In this document: positions 1 through 8,888 of the stretch, piece after piece | Position numbering within the stretch: the first letter of the stretch is position 1 | How the letters are laid out: the number at the start of each line of letters is the position of its first letter | From: an uncultured Alistipes sp. | Lineage (GTDB): Bacteria > Bacteroidota > Bacteroidia > Bacteroidales > Rikenellaceae | Assembly: GCA_958449275.1 (NCBI GenBank) | Contig: CAUDHE010000044.1 | Span: 1-22,030, forward strand | Direction of reading: 5' to 3' | Length of the DNA stretch: 22,030 nucleotides | The notes under the pieces: model-generated | Databases searched by the model: none | Told to the model about the DNA's origin: nothing | What the model saw: the letters and a program-made list of their open reading frames with translations, nothing else | Made by a program: the position numbers and the translations under genes

Positions 1-2744
1 CAAACGGTACGCTTACAGTGTCGTTCATCGGGTATGAAGATCAGAAGGTGAACATTTCGGGAAAGACCTCGCTCGAGGTGATTCTCAAGGAGGATGCTCA
101 GGCCATCGAGGCCGTATCGGTTATCGGATACGGTTCGGCCAACAAGGTGGGAACCACCATCGGTTCCGTCGCCAAAGTGAAGGGCGAAGTGCTGGAGAAC
201 AAGCCCACGGCCAACGTTGCCGACGCATTGCAGGGAAAAGTAGCAGGTTTGCAGGTCTACACCTCGTCGGGTGAGCCTACGACGGCCTCTACCATCCGTC
301 TGCACGGTGTGGGTTCGACCAACGCGGGTACCGCACCGCTGATTCTGCTCGACGGCGCACCCATCACCACGGGAACGATGGTGATGCTGAACCCCAACGA
401 CATCGAGTCGGTGAATGTGCTGAAAGACGCTTCGGCGACTTCGGTTTACGGCGCCCGCGCCGCCAACGGAGTCATGTATATCGTGACGAAGAAGGGTTCG
501 CGCGACCGCGAGGCCACCATCACCCTCAACACCCAGTACGGTATCTCGCAGCCCGCCACCAACAAGTTCCATTTCATGTCGGGCAGCGAGCTGGCTACAT
601 ACCAGCACAAGTACGGCTACCTAACCGACAGCCAGCTGGAGGATATTCTGGCGTCGGGCGTGAACACCAACTGGCGCAAGCACCTCTTCAATCAGAACGC
701 TCCCATGTACCAGGTCGACCTGTCGATTTCGGGCGGTTCGGAGCGCACCACCTACTACGTATCGGGCATGTTCATGGATCAGCAGGGTACCGACCCCGCA
801 TCGAGCCTGCACAAGTATGCCGTGCGTTCAAACGTCGAGTCGAAAGCCAACAAGTGGTTGAAGCTGGGCATGAACCTCGGTCTCGGATACGACCGTCGCG
901 AGCAGGCCAACTCTACTCAGGGTTACCTGAACTACATGGCCGACAACGTGGCGTTCGGTGCCATTATGTTCCCCACCTACGCATCGCCCTATAACGAGGA
1001 CGGCACCGATGTGGAGAAGATCCCCTACATCGGCGTGGTGAACCCTCTCCTGAAGAACAAGTACTACTCTTATATAGGTCGTACGTTGCAGGTCAACGCC
1101 ACCGGATATGCGTTGATAACTCCGTTCAAGAATTTCAACATCAAGACGCAGTTGAGCGGCGACATATGGTATTACACCGTAAAGAGCACTTCGTCGCCTG
1201 CATATCCTTTCGGTTCGGGCAGCGGTTCGGTATCGCGCAGCGCGTCGAACGACCACACCCTCACCTACACCAACACGATGGACTACCAGTGGACTTCGGC
1301 CGAGAAGCACAACTTCTATATCCTGGCCGGTCACGAGAGCGTGCAGTACCGCTACGACAAACTCTCGGCAGGCCGCAGCGGCCAGACCGACGAGCGTATG
1401 ATGACCATCGGCAACGGTACGGGAACTCCCTCGGCTTCGGACGATGCAAGCGAATACTACTTTAACTCGGCTTTCGGTCGTCTGGAGTATAACTTCGACC
1501 GCAAATACTTCTTCGACGCTTCGGTCCGTTACGACGCCTCGTCGCGTTTCGGTGCAAGCAACCGCGGTGCCACCTTCTTCGCTTTGGGTGCCATGTGGGA
1601 TATGAAACGCGAGAATTTCCTCGCCGATGTCAATGCTCTCAATGCTTTGAAGCTCAAGGTTTCGTACGGTACTCAGGGTAATGCCGACATCGACGCTTAC
1701 TCGGCTCTCGGCCTCGTGGCCTCGGGCAACTACTACGACCAGTCGGGTTTGGTGATAAGCACCATCGACAACCCCGAGCTGAGCTGGGAGACTCAGAAAC
1801 TCTTCACCGTGGGCTTGACGGCCGGTTTGTGGCAGGATCGCCTGACGGCCGAGATCGAGTTCTACAATCGTAAGACCGAGGACATGTTGATGAGCGTTCC
1901 TTACCCCTACACTTCGGGTTACACTTCGGGTATGAGAAACGTCGGCAGCATGTATAACCGCGGTATCGACGTAAACGTAAGCGGCGACGTGGTACGCACC
2001 AAGGATTGGTTGGTGAATCTGCACGTTAACTTCTCGTACAACAAGAACTGCGTGACCAAGATATTCAACGGCTATGACGAATATCCCATGCCGAGCTACC
2101 TTATGTCGTACACCGTAGGCCACGATGTGGGCGAGCTCTATTGCGAGACTCTGCTGGGCGTCGATCCCGAGGACGGCCGTTACATGTGGGCCGCCATCGA
2201 TCCCGTTACGGGCGAGCGTGTGGCTACCAAGGACTACAACGAGTCGGTAGCCGAGTTGCAGGGTAAGTCGCGTTATGCTCCGTGGGCAGGCGGTTTCGGC
2301 CTGAACGCAAGCTGGAAGGGCATCAGCATCGCCGCCGATTTCTCGTGGAACTACGGCAAGTATCTGGTTAACAACGACCGCTACTTCACCGAGTTGGACC
2401 AGTATACCTCATACAGCCGCAACAAGGATCTGTTGAACCGTTGGGAGAAGCCGGGCGATGTGGCCAAGTACGGTAAGTTCGGTCAAACCGTCCAGTTCGA
2501 CTCGCACCTTATCGAGGACGCTTCGTTCCTGCGACTGAAGAACCTCACCGTAGGTTACTCGTTGCCGCGCAAATGGATGGATAAGACGGGCTTCATGAAG
2601 GGTGCACGCATCTACTTCACCGCTCGTAACCTGCTCACCGTGACCAAATACACGGGCTTCGACCCCGAGGCCGATACCAACCTCACCTACGGTCGTTACC
2701 CCAACTCGCGTCAGTTCGTTGGCGGTTTGCAGCTCACATTCTAA
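1..2744 (+). CDS. SusC/RagA-type TonB-linked outer-membrane receptor (5' end cut by window)
   Basis: This is the large barrel of a SusCD importer, which moves bound oligosaccharides, peptides or other ligands across the outer membrane using TonB energy. The open frame runs in from the left edge with the first whole codon at base 3. The GTG at 18 encodes an internal valine, so the true start and the signal peptide lie outside. Visible parts are the end of the carboxypeptidase-regulatory-like domain (SFIGYEDQKVNI), the plug (from AVSVIGYGS, with DALQGKVAGLQV, LILLDGAPI and LKDASATSVYGARAANGV), then a long barrel. The C-terminus has the SusC hallmarks GFDPE and RYPNSRQF and ends in the aromatic residue F (QLTF). 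The SusD gene follows directly. The substrate cannot be told from the sequence. Family assignment is very secure. Confidence 0.96.
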   Translation, partial: NGTLTVSFIGYEDQKVNISGKTSLEVILKEDAQAIEAVSVIGYGSANKVGTTIGSVAKVKGEVLENKPTANVADALQGKVAGLQVYTSSGEPTTASTIRLHGVGSTNAGTAPLILLDGAPITTGTMVMLNPNDIESVNVLKDASATSVYGARAANGVMYIVTKKGSRDREATITLNTQYGISQPATNKFHFMSGSELATYQHKYGYLTDSQLEDILASGVNTNWRKHLFNQNAPMYQVDLSISGGSERTTYYVSGMFMDQQGTDPASSLHKYAVRSNVESKANKWLKLGMNLGLGYDRREQANSTQGYLNYMADNVAFGAIMFPTYASPYNEDGTDVEKIPYIGVVNPLLKNKYYSYIGRTLQVNATGYALITPFKNFNIKTQLSGDIWYYTVKSTSSPAYPFGSGSGSVSRSASNDHTLTYTNTMDYQWTSAEKHNFYILAGHESVQYRYDKLSAGRSGQTDERMMTIGNGTGTPSASDDASEYYFNSAFGRLEYNFDRKYFFDASVRYDASSRFGASNRGATFFALGAMWDMKRENFLADVNALNALKLKVSYGTQGNADIDAYSALGLVASGNYYDQSGLVISTIDNPELSWETQKLFTVGLTAGLWQDRLTAEIEFYNRKTEDMLMSVPYPYTSGYTSGMRNVGSMYNRGIDVNVSGDVVRTKDWLVNLHVNFSYNKNCVTKIFNGYDEYPMPSYLMSYTVGHDVGELYCETLLGVDPEDGRYMWAAIDPVTGERVATKDYNESVAELQGKSRYAPWAGGFGLNASWKGISIAADFSWNYGKYLVNNDRYFTELDQYTSYSRNKDLLNRWEKPGDVAKYGKFGQTVQFDSHLIEDASFLRLKNLTVGYSLPRKWMDKTGFMKGARIYFTARNLLTVTKYTGFDPEADTNLTYGRYPNSRQFVGGLQLTF

Positions 2745-2775
2745 CAATTACGTGTAACTAATAAAGATGACGAAT

Positions 2776-4296
2776 ATGAAAAAAATAGCAATATCCATCG
2801 CAATTGCCGCCTGCTCGCTGATCTTTACCTCTTGCGATCTGGACACCTATCCGGAGAACAAGCTGGTGAACGATCAGGCATTGCAGACCATGAGCGATCT
2901 TGAGAAATTCGAGCTCGGAACCTATGCGCTGTTCCGCGGCAACTTCGCCGCTCCGCTCATCATCGCCGGCGATCTCCAGGGCGACTACGTGAATGCCGTA
3001 CGCGGTTTCGGCAATACGTACGGCCCCCTTCACAAGTGGGATTATTCATATGCCGACTACGAGGTGGAGGATGTTTGGCAGGCCAACTACAGAACCATCG
3101 CGCAGACCAACTACGTTCTGTCGAAAGACGGTTCGATCAGCTACACCGACGAGGAGAAGGCCGATTACGACGCAATCATGGGTGAGATGTACTTCATCCG
3201 CGCCATGTCGCTCTTCCAGCTTATCGAGAAGTTCTGCGGCGATTACGACGCTGCGACGGCAAGCAAGGATTATTCGGGTATGCCCGTGTTGAAGGGTTTC
3301 AATCCTCAGGAGATGCCCTCGCGCAGCACTCTCGCCGACACCTACGCACAGGTTCTGTCGGACATCGCCGCGGCCAAGACTCGTCTGGACGGCTTCGGCG
3401 GCAAGGCCGGTGCCAAGGTGCTCACTATCGATTGCGTCACGGCTCTGGAGGCCCGCGTATATCTTCAGATGCACAACTACGACGAGGCTTACAAGAAAGC
3501 TGCCTCGCTCATCGCCGACGGTACGTATTCGCTCGCAGCTTCGGCCGACGATCTGAAAGCGCTCTTCACCGACGACTCGGGATCGGAGATCATCTTCGTG
3601 TTCTATGCCAGCACGACCGAGCTTCCCGCCGATTACGGTACTCAGTTCGTTCGCGACCAGAACAGCAAGGACGACTATTATTTGCCCCAGTACATACCCA
3701 CGCAGACGCTCGTCGACATGTATGACGAGGCCGACTACCGCAAGGGCGTATATTTCATCAAAGCCGAGAACTCTACTTGCGAGATCAATGGCAACAAGAT
3801 CGCTACTCCCGTGTATCTGATGAACAAGTATCCGGGCAACCCCGCTTTGCAGACCACTTCGGGCACCAAGAACTATCGCAACGCTTTCAAGGTGTTCCGT
3901 ATAGCCGAGATGTATCTGATAGCGGCCGAGGCAGGTCTCTATGCTCAGGGAGGCGATGCCAAGACCTATCTTAACGCCCTGCGCACCAAGCGCGGCTTGA
4001 ACGCTCTGTCTGCGGTGACTTTGGCCGACGTGAAGGCCGAGCGCGTGCGCGAGCTGATGTTCGAGGGCAACCGCATATCGGATCTGAAGCGTTGGGGCGA
4101 CGGCATCTCGTCGCGCAAGCCCCAGACGGGAAAGATCGGCACGGGCGAGAATTTCGGTTTGATCGAGAGCGGCAGCATGTTCGAGAACCTATCGGTTGCG
4201 AGCAGCGACTATCGTTTCGTATGGCCCGTTCCCTCGAACGAGATCTACGCCAACCAGAACCTTGCGAGCCAGCAGAACCCCGGATGGGAGAAATAA
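2776..4296 (+). CDS. SusD/RagB-family substrate-binding lipoprotein
   Basis: This is the surface lipoprotein lid of the SusCD importer, binding ligand over the SusC barrel. From the ATG at 2776 the protein is 506 residues, starting MKKIAIS, with a short hydrophobic signal and a lipobox ending FTSC (lipidated Cys20). A further ATG at 2767 would add three residues (MTN). I prefer 2776 because it gives a standard lipoprotein signal start. The C-terminal half carries family signatures: EMYLIAAEA in a TPR-like helix, ERVRELMFEGNRISDLKRWG, and near the end WPVPSNEI with a final QNPGW. It lies 31 bases after susC, clearly co-transcribed. A terminator follows, so no enzyme or SusE/F-like protein is attached on the 3' side. 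The substrate is unknown. Confidence 0.95.
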   Translation: MKKIAISIAIAACSLIFTSCDLDTYPENKLVNDQALQTMSDLEKFELGTYALFRGNFAAPLIIAGDLQGDYVNAVRGFGNTYGPLHKWDYSYADYEVEDVWQANYRTIAQTNYVLSKDGSISYTDEEKADYDAIMGEMYFIRAMSLFQLIEKFCGDYDAATASKDYSGMPVLKGFNPQEMPSRSTLADTYAQVLSDIAAAKTRLDGFGGKAGAKVLTIDCVTALEARVYLQMHNYDEAYKKAASLIADGTYSLAASADDLKALFTDDSGSEIIFVFYASTTELPADYGTQFVRDQNSKDDYYLPQYIPTQTLVDMYDEADYRKGVYFIKAENSTCEINGNKIATPVYLMNKYPGNPALQTTSGTKNYRNAFKVFRIAEMYLIAAEAGLYAQGGDAKTYLNALRTKRGLNALSAVTLADVKAERVRELMFEGNRISDLKRWGDGISSRKPQTGKIGTGENFGLIESGSMFENLSVASSDYRFVWPVPSNEIYANQNLASQQNPGWEK

Positions 4297-4336
4297 GTTT
4301 TCGACGGGTCGGATAATAATCCGACGATCGTGATCG

Positions 4337-4368
4337 AGCGGTTTCCGTATTTTGCGGAAACCGCTTTT
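4337..4368 (+). terminator. Intrinsic terminator after the susCD pair
   Basis: An 11-base perfect inverted repeat (AGCGGTTTCCG at 4337-4347 and its complement at 4355-4365) encloses a 7-base loop and runs into a short T tract. It sits 40 bases after the susD stop codon and before the next promoter, so it should end the SusCD transcript. Confidence 0.85.
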
Positions 4369-4413
4369 CGTATGCGGCGTATGTTAAATTTTCGTTAACA
4401 ATATGTCTGTTTT

Positions 4414-4445
4414 TTTGTCGCAGCGGACCGCATGGCGTATCTTTG
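4414..4445 (+). promoter_or_regulatory. Bacteroidetes-type promoter for the phosphate/nucleobase transporter pair
   Basis: TTTG at 4414-4417 (the -33 element) and TATCTTTG at 4438-4445 (the -7 element, consensus TAnnTTTG) are separated by 20 bases. This is the standard arrangement for the Bacteroidetes primary sigma factor. Transcription would start near 4452, giving a leader of only about 16 bases before the ATG at 4468. I see no obvious operator. Confidence 0.75.
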
Positions 4446-4467
4446 TTTTGCAAATTGACTCAAACGA

Positions 4468-6684
4468 ATGGAGCATATTTACACTTTCATGCTCGTGGTG
4501 ATGATTATCCTCGCCGTCACGGGCCTTTTCATCGGTGTGATGAACGATGCGGCCAACTTCCTCAACTCGGCCATCGCGTCGAAAGCCGCGCCTCTGAAAG
4601 TCATCATGGCCGTGGCCTCCATAGGAATAATCATCGGAGCCGTCACGTCGAGCGGCATGATGGAGGTGGCGCGCAGCGGAATGTTCGACCCCGCACATTT
4701 CACGTTCCGACAGGTGATGATACTCTATCTGTCGGTGATGCTGGCCAACATAATCCTGCTGGATATCTACAACACACTCGGATTGCCCACCTCGACGACG
4801 GTCGCGCTTATATTCTGTCTGCTGGGCGCGGCGCTCGCCGTATCGGTGGTGATCATAACATCCGACGACAGTATCTCGCTGGCAAGAATCGGCGAGTACA
4901 TCAACTCCACCCGTGCGTTGGCCATCGTGGCGGGAATCCTGCTGTCGGTGGTGATCGCTTTCACGTGCGGATCCATCGTGATGTATGTCTCGCGCATGAT
5001 ATTCTCGTTCCGCTATCATGTCATGTTCCGCCGTATGGGCGCGGCGTGGTGCGGAATATCGTTCACCGCCATAGTCTATTTCGCTCTTTTCAAGGGTCTG
5101 AAAGGCATATTGAGCGATTCGGCCGTGATACAATATATCGACGGGCATCTGATGTTCTCGCTATTCATAATATGGATAGTGTGCAGCATAGCGCTCTTTT
5201 TCTTGCAGATGTTCCGCATCAATATCCTGAAAATGAACATTCTCGCCGGTACGTTCGCACTGGCGCTGGCTTTCGCCGGCAACGATCTGGTGAATTTCGT
5301 GGGTGTGCCCGTCGCGGGATTCGACTCCTACATGATGGCTTCGGAGAGCGGCAACACCGCCATGAACATGGCCGAACTTGCGGGGCCCGTGTCGGCGAAC
5401 ATGTATCTTCTGCTTGTCGCGGGAATGATAATGATCGTGACATTGTGGACCTCGAAACGCGCATTGTCGGTCAGCAAGACCGAACTGTCGCTTTCGAGCC
5501 AAAACGAGGGGCGCGAGCAATACGGATCGACATCGGCTTCTCGCGGCATGGTGCGTATGGCGATGAACATACATAATGCCTACGAGCGCATCGTGCCCGA
5601 TGCAGTGCGCGCGTGGGTGTCGGGGCGTTTCGAGCAGTTGTCGGAGGCGGAGCGCGAAGGAGGATCTTACGACCTGATACGCGCTACGGTGAATCTCACC
5701 ACTTCGGCCATTCTGATATCGGTCGCCACGTCGTTGAAACTCCCTCTCTCGACCACTTACGTGTGTTTCATGGTGTCGATGGGTTCGTCGCTCGCCGACC
5801 GCGCTTGGGGCCGCGAGAGTGCCGTATATCGCATTTCGGGCGTCATGACCGTCGTGTCGGGATGGTTCATTACGGGTTTCGGCGCGATGCTGATAGCTTT
5901 CTGCGTGGGGCTGGCGTTGTGTTACGGCGGCAATGCGGCCATAATAATAGTGTCGCTGCTGTGCGGATGGATGCTCGTGCGCAGCAACATGCGCAAGAAT
6001 CGCGAGGCGGCGGAGGTGCATGAGCAGCACGAAGATCCCGAGACCGTGGCCGACGCGGTGCGTTACACCATAGACGACGTGGCCTCTACGATGCGTCGCA
6101 TCACCCAGATATACGATCGCGTGCTGATAGCCGTGTCGCGCGAGAACCGCAAGGCGCTCAAGGAGGTGGTGCAGCAGAGCGAGGAGCTTTACGAAGCCTC
6201 GCGCGAACGCAAATACAACATAATGCCCACGCTCATGCGCATGAAGGAGAGCGAACTCAACACGGCGCAATATTACGTGCAGGTGGTGGATTACATGAAC
6301 GAGATAGCCAAGGCGCTGCTGCATATCACCCGCCCGTGCTTCCGACATATCGACAACAACCACGAAGGCTTTTCGGAGGAACAGGTGGCGGATCTGATGA
6401 AGATCAACGACGACGTGGAGGAGATCTTCTCGCGCATAAACGTCATGTTGCAACGCAACGATTTCGGCGACCTCGATCTTATACTCGAATTGCGCGACGA
6501 ACTGTTCGGGTCGATATCCGACGCCATGGCGAGCCAACTGCGGCGCATACGCGACAAAACCACCTCGACCAAGACCAACATGCTCTTTTTGGCCATATTG
6601 AGCGAGACCAAGACGATCGTGCTCCAGTCGCGCAATCTGGTCAAATCGCAACGCTATTTCCTGCAACACCAAACCCGACAATAA
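4468..6684 (+). CDS. Inorganic phosphate transporter, Pit family, with C-terminal PhoU-like domain
   Basis: The product is a 738-residue inner-membrane protein that should import inorganic phosphate, with cations in the Pit/SLC20 family. The two Pit repeats are visible. The first has GVMNDAANFLNSA (Asn26-Asp27) and LPTSTT (106-111). The second has AGNDLVNFVGVP (Asn272-Asp273) and LPLSTTY (425-431). Many hydrophobic helices span roughly residues 5-500. From about residue 510 the protein becomes hydrophilic and helical, with charged heptad-like stretches resembling PhoU, a domain usually linked to regulation of phosphate uptake. The long form of about 740 residues with this tail is, from memory, common in Bacteroidetes. 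It has its own promoter 23 bases upstream. Its stop codon overlaps the start of the NCS2 permease. Family confidence is high; the PhoU-like label for the tail is somewhat less certain. Confidence 0.92.
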   Translation: MEHIYTFMLVVMIILAVTGLFIGVMNDAANFLNSAIASKAAPLKVIMAVASIGIIIGAVTSSGMMEVARSGMFDPAHFTFRQVMILYLSVMLANIILLDIYNTLGLPTSTTVALIFCLLGAALAVSVVIITSDDSISLARIGEYINSTRALAIVAGILLSVVIAFTCGSIVMYVSRMIFSFRYHVMFRRMGAAWCGISFTAIVYFALFKGLKGILSDSAVIQYIDGHLMFSLFIIWIVCSIALFFLQMFRINILKMNILAGTFALALAFAGNDLVNFVGVPVAGFDSYMMASESGNTAMNMAELAGPVSANMYLLLVAGMIMIVTLWTSKRALSVSKTELSLSSQNEGREQYGSTSASRGMVRMAMNIHNAYERIVPDAVRAWVSGRFEQLSEAEREGGSYDLIRATVNLTTSAILISVATSLKLPLSTTYVCFMVSMGSSLADRAWGRESAVYRISGVMTVVSGWFITGFGAMLIAFCVGLALCYGGNAAIIIVSLLCGWMLVRSNMRKNREAAEVHEQHEDPETVADAVRYTIDDVASTMRRITQIYDRVLIAVSRENRKALKEVVQQSEELYEASRERKYNIMPTLMRMKESELNTAQYYVQVVDYMNEIAKALLHITRPCFRHIDNNHEGFSEEQVADLMKINDDVEEIFSRINVMLQRNDFGDLDLILELRDELFGSISDAMASQLRRIRDKTTSTKTNMLFLAILSETKTIVLQSRNLVKSQRYFLQHQTRQ

Positions 6685-7964
6685 TGAATCTGAAATACGG
6701 AATAGACGACCGTCCGCGCATCGGACAACTCCTGCTTTACAGTCTGCAATGGTTCGTGCTCGCGGTGGCAGTGGTCACCACATCGCTATTCATAGCGGTC
6801 GGTTCGCCCGCCGAGAGGGTGCTTTACGCGCAAAAGGTATTCGCACTGATGGGTGCGGCGACGATCGTGCAGGTGCTGTGGGGGCACCGCATGCCCATCG
6901 TAGTGGGACCCGCGTCGGTGCTTCTGGTGGGTATCATAACGGCTTTGGCGTCGCAGGGGGCTGAGGTCGATACCGACAAAATATACACTGCCGTTATGAT
7001 AGGCGGCGCGGCGGTGGCGGCTCTCTCGCTGGGTCGTACGCTCGAACGTATGCAACGTATTTTCACTCCCCGCATAGTGGTGGTCATACTGATGTTGATA
7101 GCTTACACCCTCGCGCCCACGATCAAGAATCTGATATTTCCCGCGGGCGAGGAGTCGCGTTACGCGTTCGGATTGTGGTTCACCGTATTGTGCACGCCCG
7201 TGATGGCGATTGCATCGTACAGGTTGAGCGGGGTGCGCAAATCGCTCGTGATACCGGTCGCTCTTTTGATCGGCAGTGCGGTTTATTATGCCGTTTACGG
7301 AGGTTTCGGCGATGTGTTCGCGGCGTATTCCGAATCAGAAGGTGCCTTGTTGTTGCCACGAATGGAGTTCGACGGCAGCATGATCGCAGCGTTTCTGTTC
7401 TGCTATGTGGCTTTGGTGATTAACGATGTGGGCTCGGTTCAGTCGCTCGGGGCCATGCTCGGCACGACCGATATCGACAAACGCTGTCGACGCGGCGTAG
7501 GGCTTACGGGTCTTATGAATATCGCGGCGGGCGGAATGGGCATCATCGGCCCGGTGAATTATTCCATGTCGCCGGGGGTGATCGCCTCGTCGCTGTGTGC
7601 TTCGCGCTTCGCTTTGCTGCCCGCCGGCGCGGGACTCGTAGTGTGCGCTTTCGTGCCGTCGCTCATTGCCATGTTGTCGGCCATTCCCGATACGGTGATA
7701 GGCGTTATTCTGCTTTATCTGATGGGAACTCAACTGGCGGCGGCATTTCAGATGATGGCATCGGTTCGCGGCGCGGACAGGTTCGAGGCATACCTTATAA
7801 TAGGTCTGCCCGTTATGGCGGCGCTGTTGTTTTCGGGTATTCCCATGTCGGTCATTCCCCCTATGCTGAAGCCTATAGTGGGTAACGGATTTGTCATGGG
7901 TGTGCTCACCGTATTGCTGTTGGAACACGGCGTTTTCCGCGATTTGGATAGCGAAAAACAGTAA
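6684..7964 (+). CDS. NCS2-family nucleobase (xanthine/uracil-type) permease
   Basis: The product is a 426-residue polytopic inner-membrane transporter of the nucleobase:cation symporter-2 family. The start is the ATG at 6684, whose A is the last base of the upstream TAA (TAATG), so translation is probably coupled to the phosphate transporter. Family features are the N-terminal GQLLLYSLQWFV, VVGPASVLLVGI (residues 73-84), the region around NDVGSVQSLGAMLG (247-260) and GIIGPVNYSMSPGVIASS (286-303). The canonical substrate-site acidic residue of transmembrane segment 8 (E-x-x-G-D in xanthine permeases) appears as N-D-V-G-S. The segment 10 motif (QNNG or GENIG) is not recognisable. The substrate is therefore uncertain: purine, pyrimidine or something else. 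The terminator at 8003-8037 follows. Confidence 0.87.
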   Translation: MNLKYGIDDRPRIGQLLLYSLQWFVLAVAVVTTSLFIAVGSPAERVLYAQKVFALMGAATIVQVLWGHRMPIVVGPASVLLVGIITALASQGAEVDTDKIYTAVMIGGAAVAALSLGRTLERMQRIFTPRIVVVILMLIAYTLAPTIKNLIFPAGEESRYAFGLWFTVLCTPVMAIASYRLSGVRKSLVIPVALLIGSAVYYAVYGGFGDVFAAYSESEGALLLPRMEFDGSMIAAFLFCYVALVINDVGSVQSLGAMLGTTDIDKRCRRGVGLTGLMNIAAGGMGIIGPVNYSMSPGVIASSLCASRFALLPAGAGLVVCAFVPSLIAMLSAIPDTVIGVILLYLMGTQLAAAFQMMASVRGADRFEAYLIIGLPVMAALLFSGIPMSVIPPMLKPIVGNGFVMGVLTVLLLEHGVFRDLDSEKQ

Positions 7965-8002
7965 AGCCAGCTATTGTCGGCCGCCACACCGCGCGAAGAA
8001 AC

Positions 8003-8037
8003 AAAAAAGGATGTGAAACATTTTCACATCCTTTTTT
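8003..8037. terminator. Bidirectional terminator between convergent genes
   Basis: A 16-base perfect inverted repeat (8003-8018 and 8022-8037) with a 3-base loop has six A on the left and six T on the right. It can form a strong hairpin plus U tract on either strand. It ends the transporter pair from the left and the glycerophosphodiesterase gene from the right. Confidence 0.92.
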
Positions 8038-8052
8038 CTGCGTTCGGAAAAA

Positions 8053-8811
8053 CTATTGGCCCAGCAGACGCATCGCCTCGACGGGATTGTCGGTAGTTAT
8101 GTAATCCACGCCGTGATCGATGCACCACTTCAGATTCTCTGTGTCGTTCACGGTCCACACGTTTACGGTGAGTCCCAAATCGTGGCACTGCTCGATCCAC
8201 TCGGGATGCTTCTTCATAACGCCTATGTTGTAGTCAATGCCCGTGTAACCGTGCTCCTTACACTGCTCGGGCGTGAAATTTCCGTTCAGATAAGCCACTT
8301 TAGTGCCTTTGGGCGCATTCTTTACGAGCTGGTCGCACACGTATTGGCTGAAGCCGATGTACTCCACGTCTTTGCGCAGCTTGTACTTCTTCACGGCGGC
8401 GAGAACCTTGTTCACCACGCGTGCCTCCTGCTCGGGGGTGGGATGGTTCTTGATCTCGATGATGAGTTTGGTAGCGGTGTTTTTCTTGGCCTGAGCCAGA
8501 TATTCGTCCAGCGTCGGCAGTGTCTCGCCGTTAGAGAGCGCCTGCGCGCGCAGAGTCGCGAAATCGGTCTGCTGCACATTGTATTTGCCGTGCTTGGGGC
8601 CGTGAATCACTACCAATACTCCGTCGGCTGTTTCGTTCACGTCGCACTCCGATCCGAAAGTACCCAGATCCTGCGCGTTTTTGAGGCTCGAAATGGTGTT
8701 GTGCGCCGAACCCTCCTTTGCGTGATAGCCTCTGTGCGCTATCACCTGAGTCTGTGCGCAGATAGTCGTCGCGGCAAAAAGGCATGCCGCCAAAGTCATA
8801 AATCTTTTCAT
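8053..8811 (-). CDS. Periplasmic glycerophosphodiester phosphodiesterase (GDPD family)
   Basis: It should hydrolyse glycerophosphodiesters from phospholipid head groups to glycerol-3-phosphate plus an alcohol. From the ATG at 8811 the product is 252 residues and begins with a signal peptide (MKRFMTLAACLFAATTICAQ), so it is secreted to the periplasm. An ATG at 8835 would add eight residues in front of the Lys-Arg and seems less likely. A TIM-barrel GDPD pattern follows: His26 in HRGY, Glu55 and Asp57 in ECDV, His70 in VVIHG, and Glu119 in IIEIK. These match the two catalytic histidines and three metal ligands known for the family. Two usual motifs differ: PENT reads AHNT, and the HD after the second histidine reads HG. 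It is transcribed alone, convergent with the transporter pair. The exact substrate is unknown. Confidence 0.9.
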   Translation of the reverse strand: MKRFMTLAACLFAATTICAQTQVIAHRGYHAKEGSAHNTISSLKNAQDLGTFGSECDVNETADGVLVVIHGPKHGKYNVQQTDFATLRAQALSNGETLPTLDEYLAQAKKNTATKLIIEIKNHPTPEQEARVVNKVLAAVKKYKLRKDVEYIGFSQYVCDQLVKNAPKGTKVAYLNGNFTPEQCKEHGYTGIDYNIGVMKKHPEWIEQCHDLGLTVNVWTVNDTENLKWCIDHGVDYITTDNPVEAMRLLGQ

Positions 8812-8888
8812 AATGGTATGTTTTATGGTTTGCAATTGCTGTTTGCTTTTGGTTTTATTCGCCGCCTCTTTCGGTTCGAAAGCAAAAG

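Noticed and set aside
828..2123. 431-codon minus-strand open frame opposite susC
   Set aside because: The plus-strand SusC reading is unmistakable and the antisense frame has no protein-like features.
4379..4413. AT-rich stretch before the transporter promoter as a possible riboswitch or small RNA
   Set aside because: The predicted transcript starts after it with a leader of about 16 bases, too short for a riboswitch, and I see no stable fold.
5161..6681. 506-codon open frame on the minus strand opposite the phosphate transporter
   Set aside because: It lies fully inside a clear transporter gene, is rich in His/Arg/Val with no recognisable domain, and follows from the GC-rich codon use of the real gene.
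6336..6683. Upstream extension of the NCS2 permease frame by 116 codons
   Set aside because: The extension overlaps the phosphate transporter coding region, is arginine-rich and lacks membrane character. The ATG at 6684 in the TAATG overlap starts a normal permease N-terminus.
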